Positions 16,084 to 25,304 of a stretch of DNA of 64,000 nucleotides are shown here, one piece after another. The stretch is from Pantoea sp. WMus005 (GTDB lineage Bacteria > Pseudomonadota > Gammaproteobacteria > Enterobacterales > Enterobacteriaceae): positions 310,001-374,000 of the forward strand of contig NZ_JACBXU010000003.1 of assembly GCF_013415305.1 (NCBI RefSeq), given 5' to 3'. The notes under the pieces are model-generated. The model worked only from the letters and a program-made list of their open reading frames with translations, was not told where the DNA came from and did not search any database. Position 1 is the stretch's first letter; every line of letters begins with the position of its first letter. A program made the translations under genes and the position numbers.

Positions 16084-17007
16084 ATGAACATCAGAAACCT
16101 TTTTCTTTGCTTTTGCTCCCTGCTAGTGAGTTTAAGTGTCAGCGCCAAAACGCCGACCGTTGGCGTCGCGCTGGCTAACTTTGATCTTAACTTTGTCTCG
16201 ATCCTGCGCACTCAGATGCAGCAGGAACTCAATGCCAGCCAGCTCAACAGTCAGTTTGTCGATGCCAAAGGCGATGTCGCACTACAGGTACAGCAGGTGG
16301 ATGACTTTATTAACCAGGGCGTGGACGCCATTATCCTCAATCCGGTTGATACCCAGGGCGTTTTACCCATGATCAATGCGGCAAAACAAGCCGGTATTCC
16401 GCTGGTTTTTGTGAACCGAAAACCGGAAGTGAAACTACCCGCAGACATGGCGTATGTCGGCTCTGATTCGGCGCTGGGTGGTGACATGCAGATGGAAGCA
16501 CTGGCCAAAAAAATGAACTACAAAGGCAATGTTGCGATACTGATGGGCGCGCTGTCGAATGAAGAGGCCCGTGAGCGCACCCGCGCCGTGGAAGCGGTGA
16601 TCGGCAAATATAAAAACATGAAAGTTATTGAAAAGCAGACGGCGAAATGGCAACGCAATGAAGCGGTCGATGTGGTGTCTGGCTGGCTGCTGAATCAGCG
16701 CCCGATTGACGCCATTGCTGCGAACAACGACGAGATGGCCATTGGTGCCATCATGGCGTTAAGCCAGGCGAAGAATGACAAAATCCTTGTGGCGGGTATT
16801 GACGGAACCCCGGACGGTCAGCAGTTCATTAAAAACGGCAAGATGGCACTGACCATTTTTCAGGATGCGAAAGGGCAGGCCACCGGCGCCGTTCAGGTGA
16901 CTAAAGCCCTGCTGAATAAGCAAAAGGTAGAGACGCTTAACTGGGTGCCTTACAAGCTTATTACACCTGAAAATTACCAAAGTTTTACTGCTGAAAATTC
17001 AAAATAG
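16084..17007 (+). CDS. Sugar ABC-type periplasmic binding protein (RbsB-like), orphan
   Basis: A 307-residue class I periplasmic binding protein with a signal peptide (cleaved near VSA, residue 20). The order of elements matches ribose/galactose/inositol-binding proteins: TVGVALANFDLNFVSIL, GVDAIILNPVD, AGIPLVFVNRKPE, YVGSDSALGG, the hinge IDAIAANNDEMAIGAIMAL, and ILVAGIDGTPDG. A GGAAC site precedes the ATG at 16084. No ATP-binding or permease gene is nearby, and the operon already has an MFS porter. It either feeds a transporter coded elsewhere or serves as a sensor. That is unusual and is discussed as a finding. Confidence 0.85.
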   Translation: MNIRNLFLCFCSLLVSLSVSAKTPTVGVALANFDLNFVSILRTQMQQELNASQLNSQFVDAKGDVALQVQQVDDFINQGVDAIILNPVDTQGVLPMINAAKQAGIPLVFVNRKPEVKLPADMAYVGSDSALGGDMQMEALAKKMNYKGNVAILMGALSNEEARERTRAVEAVIGKYKNMKVIEKQTAKWQRNEAVDVVSGWLLNQRPIDAIAANNDEMAIGAIMALSQAKNDKILVAGIDGTPDGQQFIKNGKMALTIFQDAKGQATGAVQVTKALLNKQKVETLNWVPYKLITPENYQSFTAENSK

Positions 17008-17265
17008 TTTTTCGGTTAACATTTTTCTCACTCGCACATCATCCATGAGAAGGTGAATCACCCTGACGGAGAAATAATGAATATGCGCGCGGGTTCAGGA
17101 TCGCTCTAAGTAAAAAGCGGTAAGTGGTCAGGACCGTGCGCATATTGCCAGTTTACCTTTCTTACATTTTCATGCCCATCAGCGACCCACTGCTGTTTAT
17201 TCAGGACGCGCATGATGTTCTGTTCCAGAGCGGCAGCCCTGATGGACGGCTTCTCTACCGTTCTA

Positions 17266-17535
17266 TCAGAGTGCCTGGTCAAGATAACGTGAGCACCAGG
17301 CCACGATGCATTCCCCCACATAGTCGGCATCTTTATTATCCGACAGGAGGTGATCGGCACCGTGCAGGGCAATGAAGCTTTTCGGATGCCGTGCCGATCT
17401 GAATATATGCTCAGCCTGCTCTATCAGAACCGTATCATCTTCCGGCGCGTGAAAGACAAGAAGGGGCTTATTCATGCTGAAAACTTTTTCCGCTACTTTC
17501 TGATGTAACCGCGGGCCGGGTCCGCCTGTTGATCG
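17266..17535 (-). pseudogene. Alpha/beta-hydrolase C-terminal fragment
   Basis: From about 17535 to the stop at 17266 the reverse frame reads like the C-terminal third of the serine alpha/beta hydrolases that are often fused to OsmC: PLLVFHAPEDDTV with the acid residue, then ARHPKSFIALHGADHLLSD with the catalytic His, and a WCSRYL ending. The N-terminal two thirds, including the nucleophile elbow, are absent; the upstream DNA carries no matching frame before the EamA gene. The OsmC gene 1 kb upstream may be the other half of the old fusion. Non-functional as read. Confidence 0.6.
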
Positions 17536-17599
17536 ATATTGCTTCGCCTTATCCGCTCTTTTACTGGACGTTCTGCCCGGTTGCGGTGGCGATACAGAT

Positions 17600-18433
17600 T
17601 CACGGACTGCGGGACTTTTCAGCGCCACTGATCAGGCCAATGCCAGCCAGAATAATGACGGCAGACACGATGATGTGCAGATCCAGCGTTTCCCCCATGA
17701 ACATGACGCCGCCCAGCACGGCCAGACAGGGAACGCTCAGCTGGACGGCTGAGGCCATCGTGGAGGAAAGACCGGGCAGGACCGAGTACCAGACTACGTA
17801 GGCAAGGGCAGACGTGATGGCGCCTGAAGTCAACGCCAGCAGGATACCGGCACTCTCTGCATGGGCATCATGCCGGTTCAGCAGCATTAACAGCGCAGCA
17901 AAGGGCGCTGCCATCAGAAAATTGCCGGCGGTGGCCGCAGTTGCGTGCCTGACTTTTTTACCGGTAATACAGTAAGCTGCCCACGCTGCGCCAGATATCA
18001 CCATCAGCAGTGCCGCAGAGGGTGATGGCGCTCTGGCTGTCGGGAACAGTAAAATGCCTATCCCCGCCACGGCCATCGCGACCCCTGTTGCTTTAAGCAC
18101 CGTCATTTTTTCACCCTTACAGAGCCCCCATGCCGTCATAATCAGCTGAACCGTGCCGAATAAAAGCAGGGCACCTGTTCCGGTATCTATCGCAACATAG
18201 GCCACCGAGAAGGCAAATGCATACGCTGACAGCAGCGATGCATTGACCCAGCTTAATTCCGGATATCGCCGGGGGCGGGAGCCCAGAAGCATAAGACCCA
18301 GCATTACCGCGCCACCGACGATCCTGAGCCCGCTAAAGCTGATGGGATCGATGTGCTGCTGTTGAAGTGCAAGGCGACAAAGCACTGAATTAGCCGCAAA
18401 AGCCACCATTGCCAGTGCAACCCGGCTGTACAT
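17600..18433 (-). CDS. EamA-family (DMT superfamily) exporter
   Basis: A 277-residue inner-membrane protein with about ten hydrophobic helices in two EamA halves; the second half contains the ALAYVVWYSVLPGLSSTMASAVQLSVPCLAVLGGV stretch common to amino-acid and metabolite exporters of the RhtA/YdcZ type. I use the second ATG (18433), which has GAAGGA at six bases; the first ATG has no spacing to it. It is the third gene of a reverse-strand group with SDR and OsmC. Substrate unknown. Confidence 0.85.
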   Translation of the reverse strand: MYSRVALAMVAFAANSVLCRLALQQQHIDPISFSGLRIVGGAVMLGLMLLGSRPRRYPELSWVNASLLSAYAFAFSVAYVAIDTGTGALLLFGTVQLIMTAWGLCKGEKMTVLKATGVAMAVAGIGILLFPTARAPSPSAALLMVISGAAWAAYCITGKKVRHATAATAGNFLMAAPFAALLMLLNRHDAHAESAGILLALTSGAITSALAYVVWYSVLPGLSSTMASAVQLSVPCLAVLGGVMFMGETLDLHIIVSAVIILAGIGLISGAEKSRSP

Positions 18434-18477
18434 AGGCATTCCTTCATGTTCAGAAATAAGGGAGTCAGGACGGTAAA

Positions 18478-19029
18478 TTACGTAATAACCTGATCACCTT
18501 CAATGAGCATCCCTTTACCGATAATCCATCGGTTAGGCGAGGTGGCTATGACGGACTGATGGATCTTTTCAAACTGGGAAACGGAGCCGGAACCGCTTAC
18601 GGTGATTACGTAGCGCACGATTTCCCGTCCCGGTGTTCCTGTGATTTCCAGACCCAGAAAGCGATTCACATCGAGCGTACCTGACGTCATGATCTTCAGC
18701 CTGTCGAGATGCACTTTTTCTGCTCGCGCCGCCATGACATAAGATGCGGTCAGGCAGGCATTAAACGCGGCCAGAAGTAGTTCCTGAGGGCCTGGTGCGG
18801 AACCGCTGCCGCCCAGCAATTCAGGTTCATCAGAATAAAGGCGGTGTCCTTCGCCGTGGAGTGTCTGGCCATTGACGACGGAGGCATGACAAACCGTCTC
18901 ACTTTTCAGTCCACCCTGCCAGCACGTACTGACGCTGAAAACCGCCTGTCCGGGAGCCTGTTCAGCTGAACAGCTCCCCGGCTGATGATGCAGCGGGACC
19001 GGTACAGCCTTATTCGTGTATGTGTCCAT
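18478..19029 (-). CDS. OsmC-family protein
   Basis: A 183-residue OsmC/Ohr-fold protein, of the kind that reduces organic peroxides with two cysteines. The first cysteine is in AAFNACLTASYVM, and a GSGSAPGPQELLLAAFNACL helix is typical. The second, usually in a CP motif, is replaced: the segment reads VIATSPNRW, with Ser where Cys is expected. The peroxidase cycle may therefore be impaired or different, as in the YhfA-like or hydrolase-fused OsmC subgroup. AAAGG precedes the ATG. It lies 47 bases after the SDR gene. Confidence 0.8.
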   Translation of the reverse strand: MDTYTNKAVPVPLHHQPGSCSAEQAPGQAVFSVSTCWQGGLKSETVCHASVVNGQTLHGEGHRLYSDEPELLGGSGSAPGPQELLLAAFNACLTASYVMAARAEKVHLDRLKIMTSGTLDVNRFLGLEITGTPGREIVRYVITVSGSGSVSQFEKIHQSVIATSPNRWIIGKGMLIEGDQVIT

Positions 19030-19076
19030 TTGAATGACCTTTCTGGCCCGGACCCAGGGGGCCGGGCCGGGTAAAA

Positions 19077-19853
19077 TCAGGCATTACGGCCAGCCATCAC
19101 CCCACCATCAACGTCCCATACAGCACCGGTGACCCAGCCGGCTTTGTCAGACAGCAGGAAACACACGGCTTCAGCAACGTCCTGCGGTGTGCCGACACGT
19201 CCAATCGGATGGAAGCTGTCAAAGCTGTTCATTACGCTCTTAACGTCATCTTTGGGAATAAAGCCTTCATAGATTGGCGTATGAACCACTGCCGGGGAAA
19301 CAGCGTTCACGCGGATCCCTTTTTCACCCAGTTCAACAGCCAGATTTTTTGTCAGGGCATGAAGTCCGGCCTTCGCCATGGAATAGGCGGATGACGGCGT
19401 TGCGCCGATAGCCTGCTGTGCCCACATAGAACCGATGTTCACGATAGAGCCTTTGATATTCCCGCTCACCATATTGCGGACCACGTCACGGGTAATGAAG
19501 AATGACGCACGGTTAATGGACATATACATGTCGTAATCCGCTTCTTCATGTTCGGTGAACGGTTTTGGGAAGAAAACGCCGGCAGCGTTAACCATCAGGC
19601 TGATATCTTTGTGCTCACGGTTGATGACGTCAGTCACGTGCTTCAGGCCTTCTTCTTTCATCAGATCGGCAATAATGATCGAGACCTGACCGTCTGCTGA
19701 CAGCGTGCTGCGTGCCTGCTCAGCTTTATCCTGACGATTCCCTACCAGAACCACGCTGCCGCCGTTTTTGAGCACCTGACGGGCGGTTTCAAAACCCATA
19801 CCGCTTGTACCACCAACAACCAGAAGCTTTTTACCTGAAAATAATGCTGTCAT
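19077..19853 (-). CDS. Short-chain dehydrogenase/reductase
   Basis: A 258-residue classical SDR. The cofactor motif is [13 protein letters not shown] (residues 13-25), NAAGVFFP is the NNAG equivalent, the catalytic Ser is in [10 protein letters not shown], and Tyr-x-x-x-Lys is YSMAK. The C-terminal [10 protein letters not shown] is normal. It probably reduces a carbonyl compound with NAD(P)H in the cytosol. It is first in the SDR-OsmC-EamA group, read away from the LysR gene at 20030, which is its likely regulator. Confidence 0.87.
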   Translation of the reverse strand: MTALFSGKKLLVVGGTSGMGFETARQVLKNGGSVVLVGNRQDKAEQARSTLSADGQVSIIIADLMKEEGLKHVTDVINREHKDISLMVNAAGVFFPKPFTEHEEADYDMYMSINRASFFITRDVVRNMVSGNIKGSIVNIGSMWAQQAIGATPSSAYSMAKAGLHALTKNLAVELGEKGIRVNAVSPAVVHTPIYEGFIPKDDVKSVMNSFDSFHPIGRVGTPQDVAEAVCFLLSDKAGWVTGAVWDVDGGVMAGRNA

Positions 19854-20029
19854 CGTATACCTCGACCTTTAAATTAATTTATGGAGTAGCGGAATATGCC
19901 GCTCTCTCCCTGCCAGAAAGAGATTGCCATGTCAGCATGCGCTGCACGAGGCATAAGAACTAACCTAACGGGAAAGAAAAACTATCTCACTGCGCGGCAC
20001 TGTGGCAGCATAAAGGCCGGAGGGAACGT

Positions 20030-20950
20030 ATGCGATCACTTAACAGGTTGAAATGGCTTCATGCTTTTGAGGCAACAGCGCGTCATGGAAGTTTTAAAGG
20101 GGCTGCTGACGAGCTGGGCGTAACGCCTGCAGCCGTTGGCCAGCTGGTCCGGGCACTGGAAGAGTGGGTCGGACATCCTCTGCTGTTGCGTTCACGCAGT
20201 GGAAAAACGCGATTAACGCTGGTCAGTGAGGCTCAGGAGGCCTTGCAGGACATCTCACATGGTCTGGATGAGCTTGAATCAGGGCTGAACAAGCTGCGCG
20301 GGCGCAGAGCACGTTCAGTGATCCTGTTGACGGCTTCTCAGGTTCTGCTGATGAACTGGCTGATGGAGCGCCTGAACCGCTTTTCTGAGCAGCATCAGAA
20401 CATCGACATCCGTTTTGATGTGACAGAAAGGTTGTCTGATGTGATTCACGGCGAAGCCGATCTTGGTGTGAGATGTGGACCTGGCGACTGGGCAGGGCTC
20501 AGCAAAACCTGGTTGATGAATGAAGAAGCCGTCATCGTCTGCAGCCCACGGCTTCTTGCGTCGGGCGTCCGCCCCTCGCCGCAGTGCCTGGCCAGCGAAA
20601 AACGGATACAGGACGATACCCCCCATCCGGGTGCCGGATTTCCTTCATGGGAAACAATTTTTGAACGCCTGAAGGCACCGCCTGCAGACACGACAAATTT
20701 ACACATTAACTCAACGGCAGCTGCGATCATGACTGCGCTCAGCGGACGAGGCGTAGCGGTCGTCCGACGCGCACTGGTTCAGCAACTTATCGACACTAAC
20801 CAGCTGATATTACTTTTCCCGGAGTATCGCTGGCCCCTGACGTGGTCTTATTATCTCGTTATGTCAGAGCACTCAAGGATGCGTCCTGAAGTTAAAGTGT
20901 TGCATGACTGGCTGGTTCAGGACGTCACAGATCTTCATACTGGAGATTAA
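20030..20950 (+). CDS. LysR-family regulator (GcvA-like branch)
   Basis: A 306-residue LysR protein starting LNRLKWLHAFEATARHGSFKGAADELGVTPAAVGQLVRALEEWVG, which is the GcvA-type helix-turn-helix. The effector domain has the DLGVRCGPGDWAGL segment found in this branch. GGAGGGA precedes the ATG. It is divergent from the SDR-OsmC-EamA group across a 176-base gap, which it probably controls. Confidence 0.85.
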   Translation: MRSLNRLKWLHAFEATARHGSFKGAADELGVTPAAVGQLVRALEEWVGHPLLLRSRSGKTRLTLVSEAQEALQDISHGLDELESGLNKLRGRRARSVILLTASQVLLMNWLMERLNRFSEQHQNIDIRFDVTERLSDVIHGEADLGVRCGPGDWAGLSKTWLMNEEAVIVCSPRLLASGVRPSPQCLASEKRIQDDTPHPGAGFPSWETIFERLKAPPADTTNLHINSTAAAIMTALSGRGVAVVRRALVQQLIDTNQLILLFPEYRWPLTWSYYLVMSEHSRMRPEVKVLHDWLVQDVTDLHTGD

Positions 20951-21550
20951 GGTTTATCGCTACGGCCTGCTCAAAGTATCCACTGCCATCACAGCCCATC
21001 GTATCCTCAAGCGTTTTGACCCGTTGTCAGACGGCTGCCGGGGTGACATCGCATTCTTCTGGCGCCGGGCAAAAGCTTTATGGTGCGTGCTGGCTTCTGC
21101 TGCACGCAGCACATTCAGAAGGACAGCTATTCTCACCTGAGAAAGAAATTCTTTTTCGGTAGTCAAGATTATCTGAGTTGTCCACCCCTGGCAATCTTCC
21201 CATAATGCCTAACAGCAACAGGGTACTGCATGATGCGGTCGGGCAAGTTTCCCACTGAAAATATTAAGCTGTATGAATTTATTGCGATGTCAGGTTACGG
21301 AGACCGTTTCCGCCACGACCTCCGACAGGCAATACCGTATGGCTTATCTGCAAATTACGCTGAACATCAGTGAAGAATATCGCTGCCGCTCGTTCCAAAG
21401 AACGGCTCGTGCAGGATGACGACGTGCATGTGTGACATGGCGTTATGTCTGTCACTCAGGCGCCTGCCTGCATGCCTGCCTGACCTCACCGTTGTCTGAC
21501 ATGCTGGCGAACACTTCGCTTTAATTTTTTATTAACTACCGGAGATTATT
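20951..21550. other. 600-base stretch without a recognised gene
   Basis: I see no credible coding frame between the LysR and AhpD-like genes. There is a small internal repeat of CCTGCCTG near 21462-21483, too short to name. The promoter of the AhpD-cupin-oxidase group must lie toward its end. Confidence 0.5.
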
Positions 21551-21895
21551 ATGCTTTTAGACTGGAATGGCCATCGCGATGAACTGCTTGGCGTAGTGGG
21601 CGAATATGCAAAACTGCAACCAGAGTTCATGAAAGGCCTGATGAAAATGGATGCCGGTGCGTCGGCAATGGGGCATCTGGATAAGAAAACGCACGAACTG
21701 ATTGCGCTGGCCGTGGCAATCACCACTCGCTGTGATGGCTGTCTGTCCGTTCATGTTAAAGCGGCAGCCAGACATGGCGCTACGCGGGAAGAAATCGCCG
21801 AAGCGCTTGCCGTTGCGATTTCACTGAATACCGGTGCCGCACTGACCTACACGGCTCACGCACTTGATGCGTTTGATGCATTACCCAACGCATAA
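21551..21895 (+). CDS. AhpD-like carboxymuconolactone decarboxylase-family protein
   Basis: A 114-residue CMD-domain protein with the redox motif C-x-x-C-x-x-x-H in TTRCDGCLSVHVKAAARHGA at residues about 58-75. The motif marks the AhpD-type alkylhydroperoxidases rather than true decarboxylases. The C-terminal GAALTYTAHALDAF is also usual. CGGAG precedes the ATG at 21551. It is the first of five same-strand genes (cupin, amine oxidase, glutathione reductase, alcohol dehydrogenase) with an apparent redox theme. Confidence 0.85.
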   Translation: MLLDWNGHRDELLGVVGEYAKLQPEFMKGLMKMDAGASAMGHLDKKTHELIALAVAITTRCDGCLSVHVKAAARHGATREEIAEALAVAISLNTGAALTYTAHALDAFDALPNA

Positions 21896-21959
21896 GCAAC
21901 TGATGACGGCGCTTCGCACCCGCGTGCTGAGCGCCGCCTTTTCTGAAATGGATATAACC

Positions 21960-22643
21960 ATGTTAGTTAATCACGATTTCACTCGCCGGGCCTCTGTCAG
22001 ACCCACAGATTATGACTGGGTTTCTTCGCCCCGGGCCGGAGTCGATCGTGTCATGCTTGATCGTACCGGCGCAGAAAAAGCACGTGCCACCAGCATTGTT
22101 AAATACCATCCGGATTCTCATTTTCCTGAACATCATCATCCGGATGGTGAAGAAATCCTGGTGCTCGCCGGCGTGTTTTCAGAAGGAGAGCATCACTATC
22201 CTGCTGGCTGGTATATGCGTAATCCGCCTGACTCTACACATCAGCCATCAAGTGTCAGTGGTGCCACGATTTTTGTGAAACTCCGGCAGATGCAGCAGGG
22301 CGAACATACCCATTTAAGGCTGGACACAAACGACAGTGATAACTGGCATAAAACTGTTGACGGTGAGGAGTGCCCGCTTTTCAGCAGTGCGCATGAAAAT
22401 GTGTCGCTCCGCCGGTTTCATCCCCATCGCCCGATTCTGCCGGATGACCTGAACAGGGGAGCTGAAATTCTCGTGCTAAGCGGCACCCTTTATGAAAAGG
22501 GAGAGGTGTGGCCTGCAGGTAGCTGGCTCCGGTTTCCCGCGGGTGACATTCCTGGCCTGACTTCCGGAGAGACGGGTACGTTGATTTATCTTAAAACCGG
22601 CCATCTTGATCAGGTCGCGCTGACAGGAGCCCAGCATGAATGA
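21960..22643 (+). CDS. Double cupin-domain protein (ChrR-like)
   Basis: A 227-residue protein with two cupin repeats. The first has HHHPDGEEILVLAGVFSEGEHHYPAGWYMRNPP (His, His, Glu metal ligands) and the second GAEILVLSGTLYEKGEVWPAGSWLRFPAG. This layout is that of ChrR-type cupins, which in some bacteria act as zinc anti-sigma factors and in others stand alone; here the anti-sigma N-terminal domain is missing. The ATG at 21960 places the protein just before the first conserved strand; upstream in-frame ATGs lie inside or close to the AhpD gene. It overlaps the next gene by eight bases. Confidence 0.75.
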   Translation: MLVNHDFTRRASVRPTDYDWVSSPRAGVDRVMLDRTGAEKARATSIVKYHPDSHFPEHHHPDGEEILVLAGVFSEGEHHYPAGWYMRNPPDSTHQPSSVSGATIFVKLRQMQQGEHTHLRLDTNDSDNWHKTVDGEECPLFSSAHENVSLRRFHPHRPILPDDLNRGAEILVLSGTLYEKGEVWPAGSWLRFPAGDIPGLTSGETGTLIYLKTGHLDQVALTGAQHE

Positions 22644-23760
22644 ACATGTGCAGGTCGCCATTATCGGCGCGGGCCTCAGCGGGCTTTATGCCGCTTACCA
22701 GCTTGAAAAGGCTGGTATCAGTTATGTGGTCCTGGAAGCGCGAGCGCAGACCGGAGGCAGGATCCTTTCCTGCGCTAACGAACCGGCTGACGCCGCACGC
22801 TCTGCGGACGCGGAAGGGCGGGTTGACCTTGGCGCAACCTGGATCTGGCCTGCTTTTCAGCCCCTACTGGCAGCCCTGACGACAGAGCTGGATATTGCGC
22901 TGATACCGCAGGCTGAAGAGGGCGACATGCTCTATGAACGCGCTCACCATCAGCCTCCCTCCCGCCATCCCGGCTATGCGTCGTCTCCTCCGTCTATGCG
23001 GATCGCCGGCGGGATGCGCCAGCTCACTGAGCGGCTGGAGGCGCGGATAGCGGCTGAGCAGGTTGTCACCGATGCCCGCGTCATGCGCATTGAACGGACC
23101 GTCAGTGAGGTTCAGGTTCATACCGTTTCGTCTGACGAACACGGTCGCATGTTTACGGCGCAGACCGTTCTGCTCGCGCTTCCGCCTGCTCTCGCTGCCG
23201 GTATCGAATACCTTCCGACACTCCCTGCCGGTTTAGCCGGTGAGTGGGCCGGAACCGGCACATGGATGGCTCCTCATGCCAAATACGTAGCCATTTATGA
23301 GCACGACTTCTGGCGACAGGCGGGACTGTCAGGTGAAGCCCGGAGCAGCGTCGGCCCGATGGCTGAGATCCATGACGCCTCCGTTCCCGGCCAGGTTCAT
23401 GCTCTTTTCGGCTTTATCGGCATCCCGGCACGGTCCCGCTGGACTACCAGTGAAGAGAACCTGAAGGCCTTATGCCGGGCGCAGCTCACCCGGCTGTTTG
23501 GTGAGAAAGCCTCAAAGCCCGTGGCTGAATACTTCAAGGACTGGGCAGATGATCCCTTTACCGCCACGGAAAAAGATTTACTTATTCAGGCCGGACATAG
23601 CGTGCCTGCGGCTTATGCCGATCGGGGACCCTGGGCGGACTGCCTGCGCGGAATAGGCAGTGAATGGTCAGCGCAGTTTCCGGGATACCTTGCAGGCGCA
23701 ATTGAGGCCTCACTGGAGGGCGTCAGGCAGGTGCACCAAAGCATCGCCCAAAAGAACTGA
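22636..23760 (+). CDS. FAD-dependent amine oxidase-family protein
   Basis: A 374-residue flavin amine oxidase. The FAD dinucleotide motif is [20 protein letters not shown] (residues 8-27), then [13 protein letters not shown]; the R-GG motif reads RIAGGMRQL; and [12 protein letters not shown] is like the conserved W-x-x-D-P-x-x-x-G-A region. The C-terminal FAD-binding [14 protein letters not shown] is present. Short for the family (usually 420-500). AGGAG precedes the ATG, and it is coupled to the cupin gene. The substrate amine is unknown. Confidence 0.8.
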   Translation: MNEHVQVAIIGAGLSGLYAAYQLEKAGISYVVLEARAQTGGRILSCANEPADAARSADAEGRVDLGATWIWPAFQPLLAALTTELDIALIPQAEEGDMLYERAHHQPPSRHPGYASSPPSMRIAGGMRQLTERLEARIAAEQVVTDARVMRIERTVSEVQVHTVSSDEHGRMFTAQTVLLALPPALAAGIEYLPTLPAGLAGEWAGTGTWMAPHAKYVAIYEHDFWRQAGLSGEARSSVGPMAEIHDASVPGQVHALFGFIGIPARSRWTTSEENLKALCRAQLTRLFGEKASKPVAEYFKDWADDPFTATEKDLLIQAGHSVPAAYADRGPWADCLRGIGSEWSAQFPGYLAGAIEASLEGVRQVHQSIAQKN

Positions 23761-23831
23761 GCAAATATGGCTGGCGGCCTGAATCAGCACGCGCCGGTTT
23801 CCCGTTTCTGAATACAGGCTGGAGAATAATG

Positions 23832-25187
23832 ATGACCCGACACTTTGATTACATTGCAATTGGCGGCGGCAGCGCCGGAATCGCCTCCGTAAATCGCGCG
23901 GCTGCACATGGACAGAAATGTGTCCTTATTGAGAAAGGGCCCATCGGCGGAACCTGTGTGAACGTGGGATGTGTGCCAAAAAAAGTGATGTGGTATGCCG
24001 CACAGGTGGCAGAAACCCTCCGCACTTACAGTCCTGGCTATGGCTTCAGCGTGTCGGGATGGGAATTTGACTGGGCTACACTGGTGAAAAACCGCAGCGA
24101 GTACATTGAACGCATTCACGGTTCCTATGATGCGGTGCTCAGCAGGAACGCGGTTGAAGTCATTCACGGAACAGCCCGTTTCACAGGCCCCCGCAGCATT
24201 GAGGTCAATGGCGAAACGCTGACGGCCGATCATATTCTTATCGCCACCGGCGGGCACCCCGTTCGTCCTTCTGTACCCGGCGCAGAGCTGGGCATTGACT
24301 CGGATGGTTTTTTTGAACTGAGCGCACTGCCCCGCAGGGCAGCCGTCATCGGCGCTGGCTACATTGCCGTTGAACTGGCGGGCGTGCTGCATTCTCTCGG
24401 GACGGAAACACATCTTCTTGTTCGAGGTGATAAACCTCTGCGCCATTTTGACCCCCTTCTCGGGGATACCCTGGCTGCCATGATGGAAGAATCCGGGCTC
24501 CGCCTCCATCGTCAGACCGTTACCACGTCACTTTCAGAAGAGCCGGATGGTTCTGTCGCAGTGGTCACGGGTTCAGGAGAAAAGATTGTTGTGGATGTCG
24601 TGATCTGGGCAACTGGCCGCAAACCCAATACCTCTGGCTTAAACATCAAAGCAGCAGGGGTGGCGCTCAGTGACGAAGGTTACGTCACTGTGGATAAATA
24701 TCAGAACACCTCTGCGGAAGGCATCTATGCCGTTGGTGATATTACCGGTCAGCTTGAACTCACACCGGTTGCCGTTGCCGCCGGTCGTCGCCTGGCTGAG
24801 CGCCTGTTCAACAACAGGCCGGATGAGCATCTGGATTACCAGAATGTCCCCACTGTCGTATTCAGTCATCCGCCTATCGGCACTGTCGGACTTACTGAAC
24901 CCCAGGCCCGTGAAAAATTAGGCGACCAGAACGTTAAAATTTACAGTGCGTCATTTACCGCGATGTTCACTGCAGTAACGTCCCACCGTCAGGCGACAAA
25001 GATGAAGCTGGTATGCGCCGGGCCCGATGAGAAGGTTGTGGGTATTCACGGCATCGGAGAAGGTATGGACGAAATCCTTCAGGGCTTTGCGGTGGCCCTC
25101 AAAATGGGCGCAACCAAGCGGGATCTGGACAATACCGTGGCCATTCATCCCACCGCTGCCGAAGAGTTCGTCACGATGAAGGGCTGA
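23832..25187 (+). CDS. gor: Glutathione-disulfide reductase paralogue
   Basis: A 451-residue pyridine-nucleotide disulfide oxidoreductase very like E. coli Gor. FAD motif [14 protein letters not shown] at residues 11-24; redox disulfide in [18 protein letters not shown]-binding [11 protein letters not shown]; and the C-terminal active-site HPTAAEEFV with the His-Glu pair. It keeps glutathione reduced. I choose the second ATG (23832), seven bases after GGAGA, which gives the usual [13 protein letters not shown] start. Such extra gor copies in accessory DNA often accompany thiol-stress tolerance genes. Confidence 0.92.
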   Translation: MTRHFDYIAIGGGSAGIASVNRAAAHGQKCVLIEKGPIGGTCVNVGCVPKKVMWYAAQVAETLRTYSPGYGFSVSGWEFDWATLVKNRSEYIERIHGSYDAVLSRNAVEVIHGTARFTGPRSIEVNGETLTADHILIATGGHPVRPSVPGAELGIDSDGFFELSALPRRAAVIGAGYIAVELAGVLHSLGTETHLLVRGDKPLRHFDPLLGDTLAAMMEESGLRLHRQTVTTSLSEEPDGSVAVVTGSGEKIVVDVVIWATGRKPNTSGLNIKAAGVALSDEGYVTVDKYQNTSAEGIYAVGDITGQLELTPVAVAAGRRLAERLFNNRPDEHLDYQNVPTVVFSHPPIGTVGLTEPQAREKLGDQNVKIYSASFTAMFTAVTSHRQATKMKLVCAGPDEKVVGIHGIGEGMDEILQGFAVALKMGATKRDLDNTVAIHPTAAEEFVTMKG

Positions 25188-25304
25188 GCGGATAAATAGC
25201 CGCCGAATGTGGCTCTACCCAATCGGTGACCAAATTTGCGCTTCCCGGCAGTCTCACGGCACCTGCGCGGCAACCAGTTTTACATATCAGAGAGTGGGGT
25301 AAAA

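Noticed and set aside
21462..21483. CCTGCCTG-type short repeat, considered as start of a repeat array
   Set aside because: Only a few short copies in one place; no regular spacing, so not CRISPR or iteron.
23784..24509. 241-codon reverse open frame opposite the glutathione reductase gene
   Set aside because: The gor frame has all active-site motifs; the reverse frame has none and no ribosome site.
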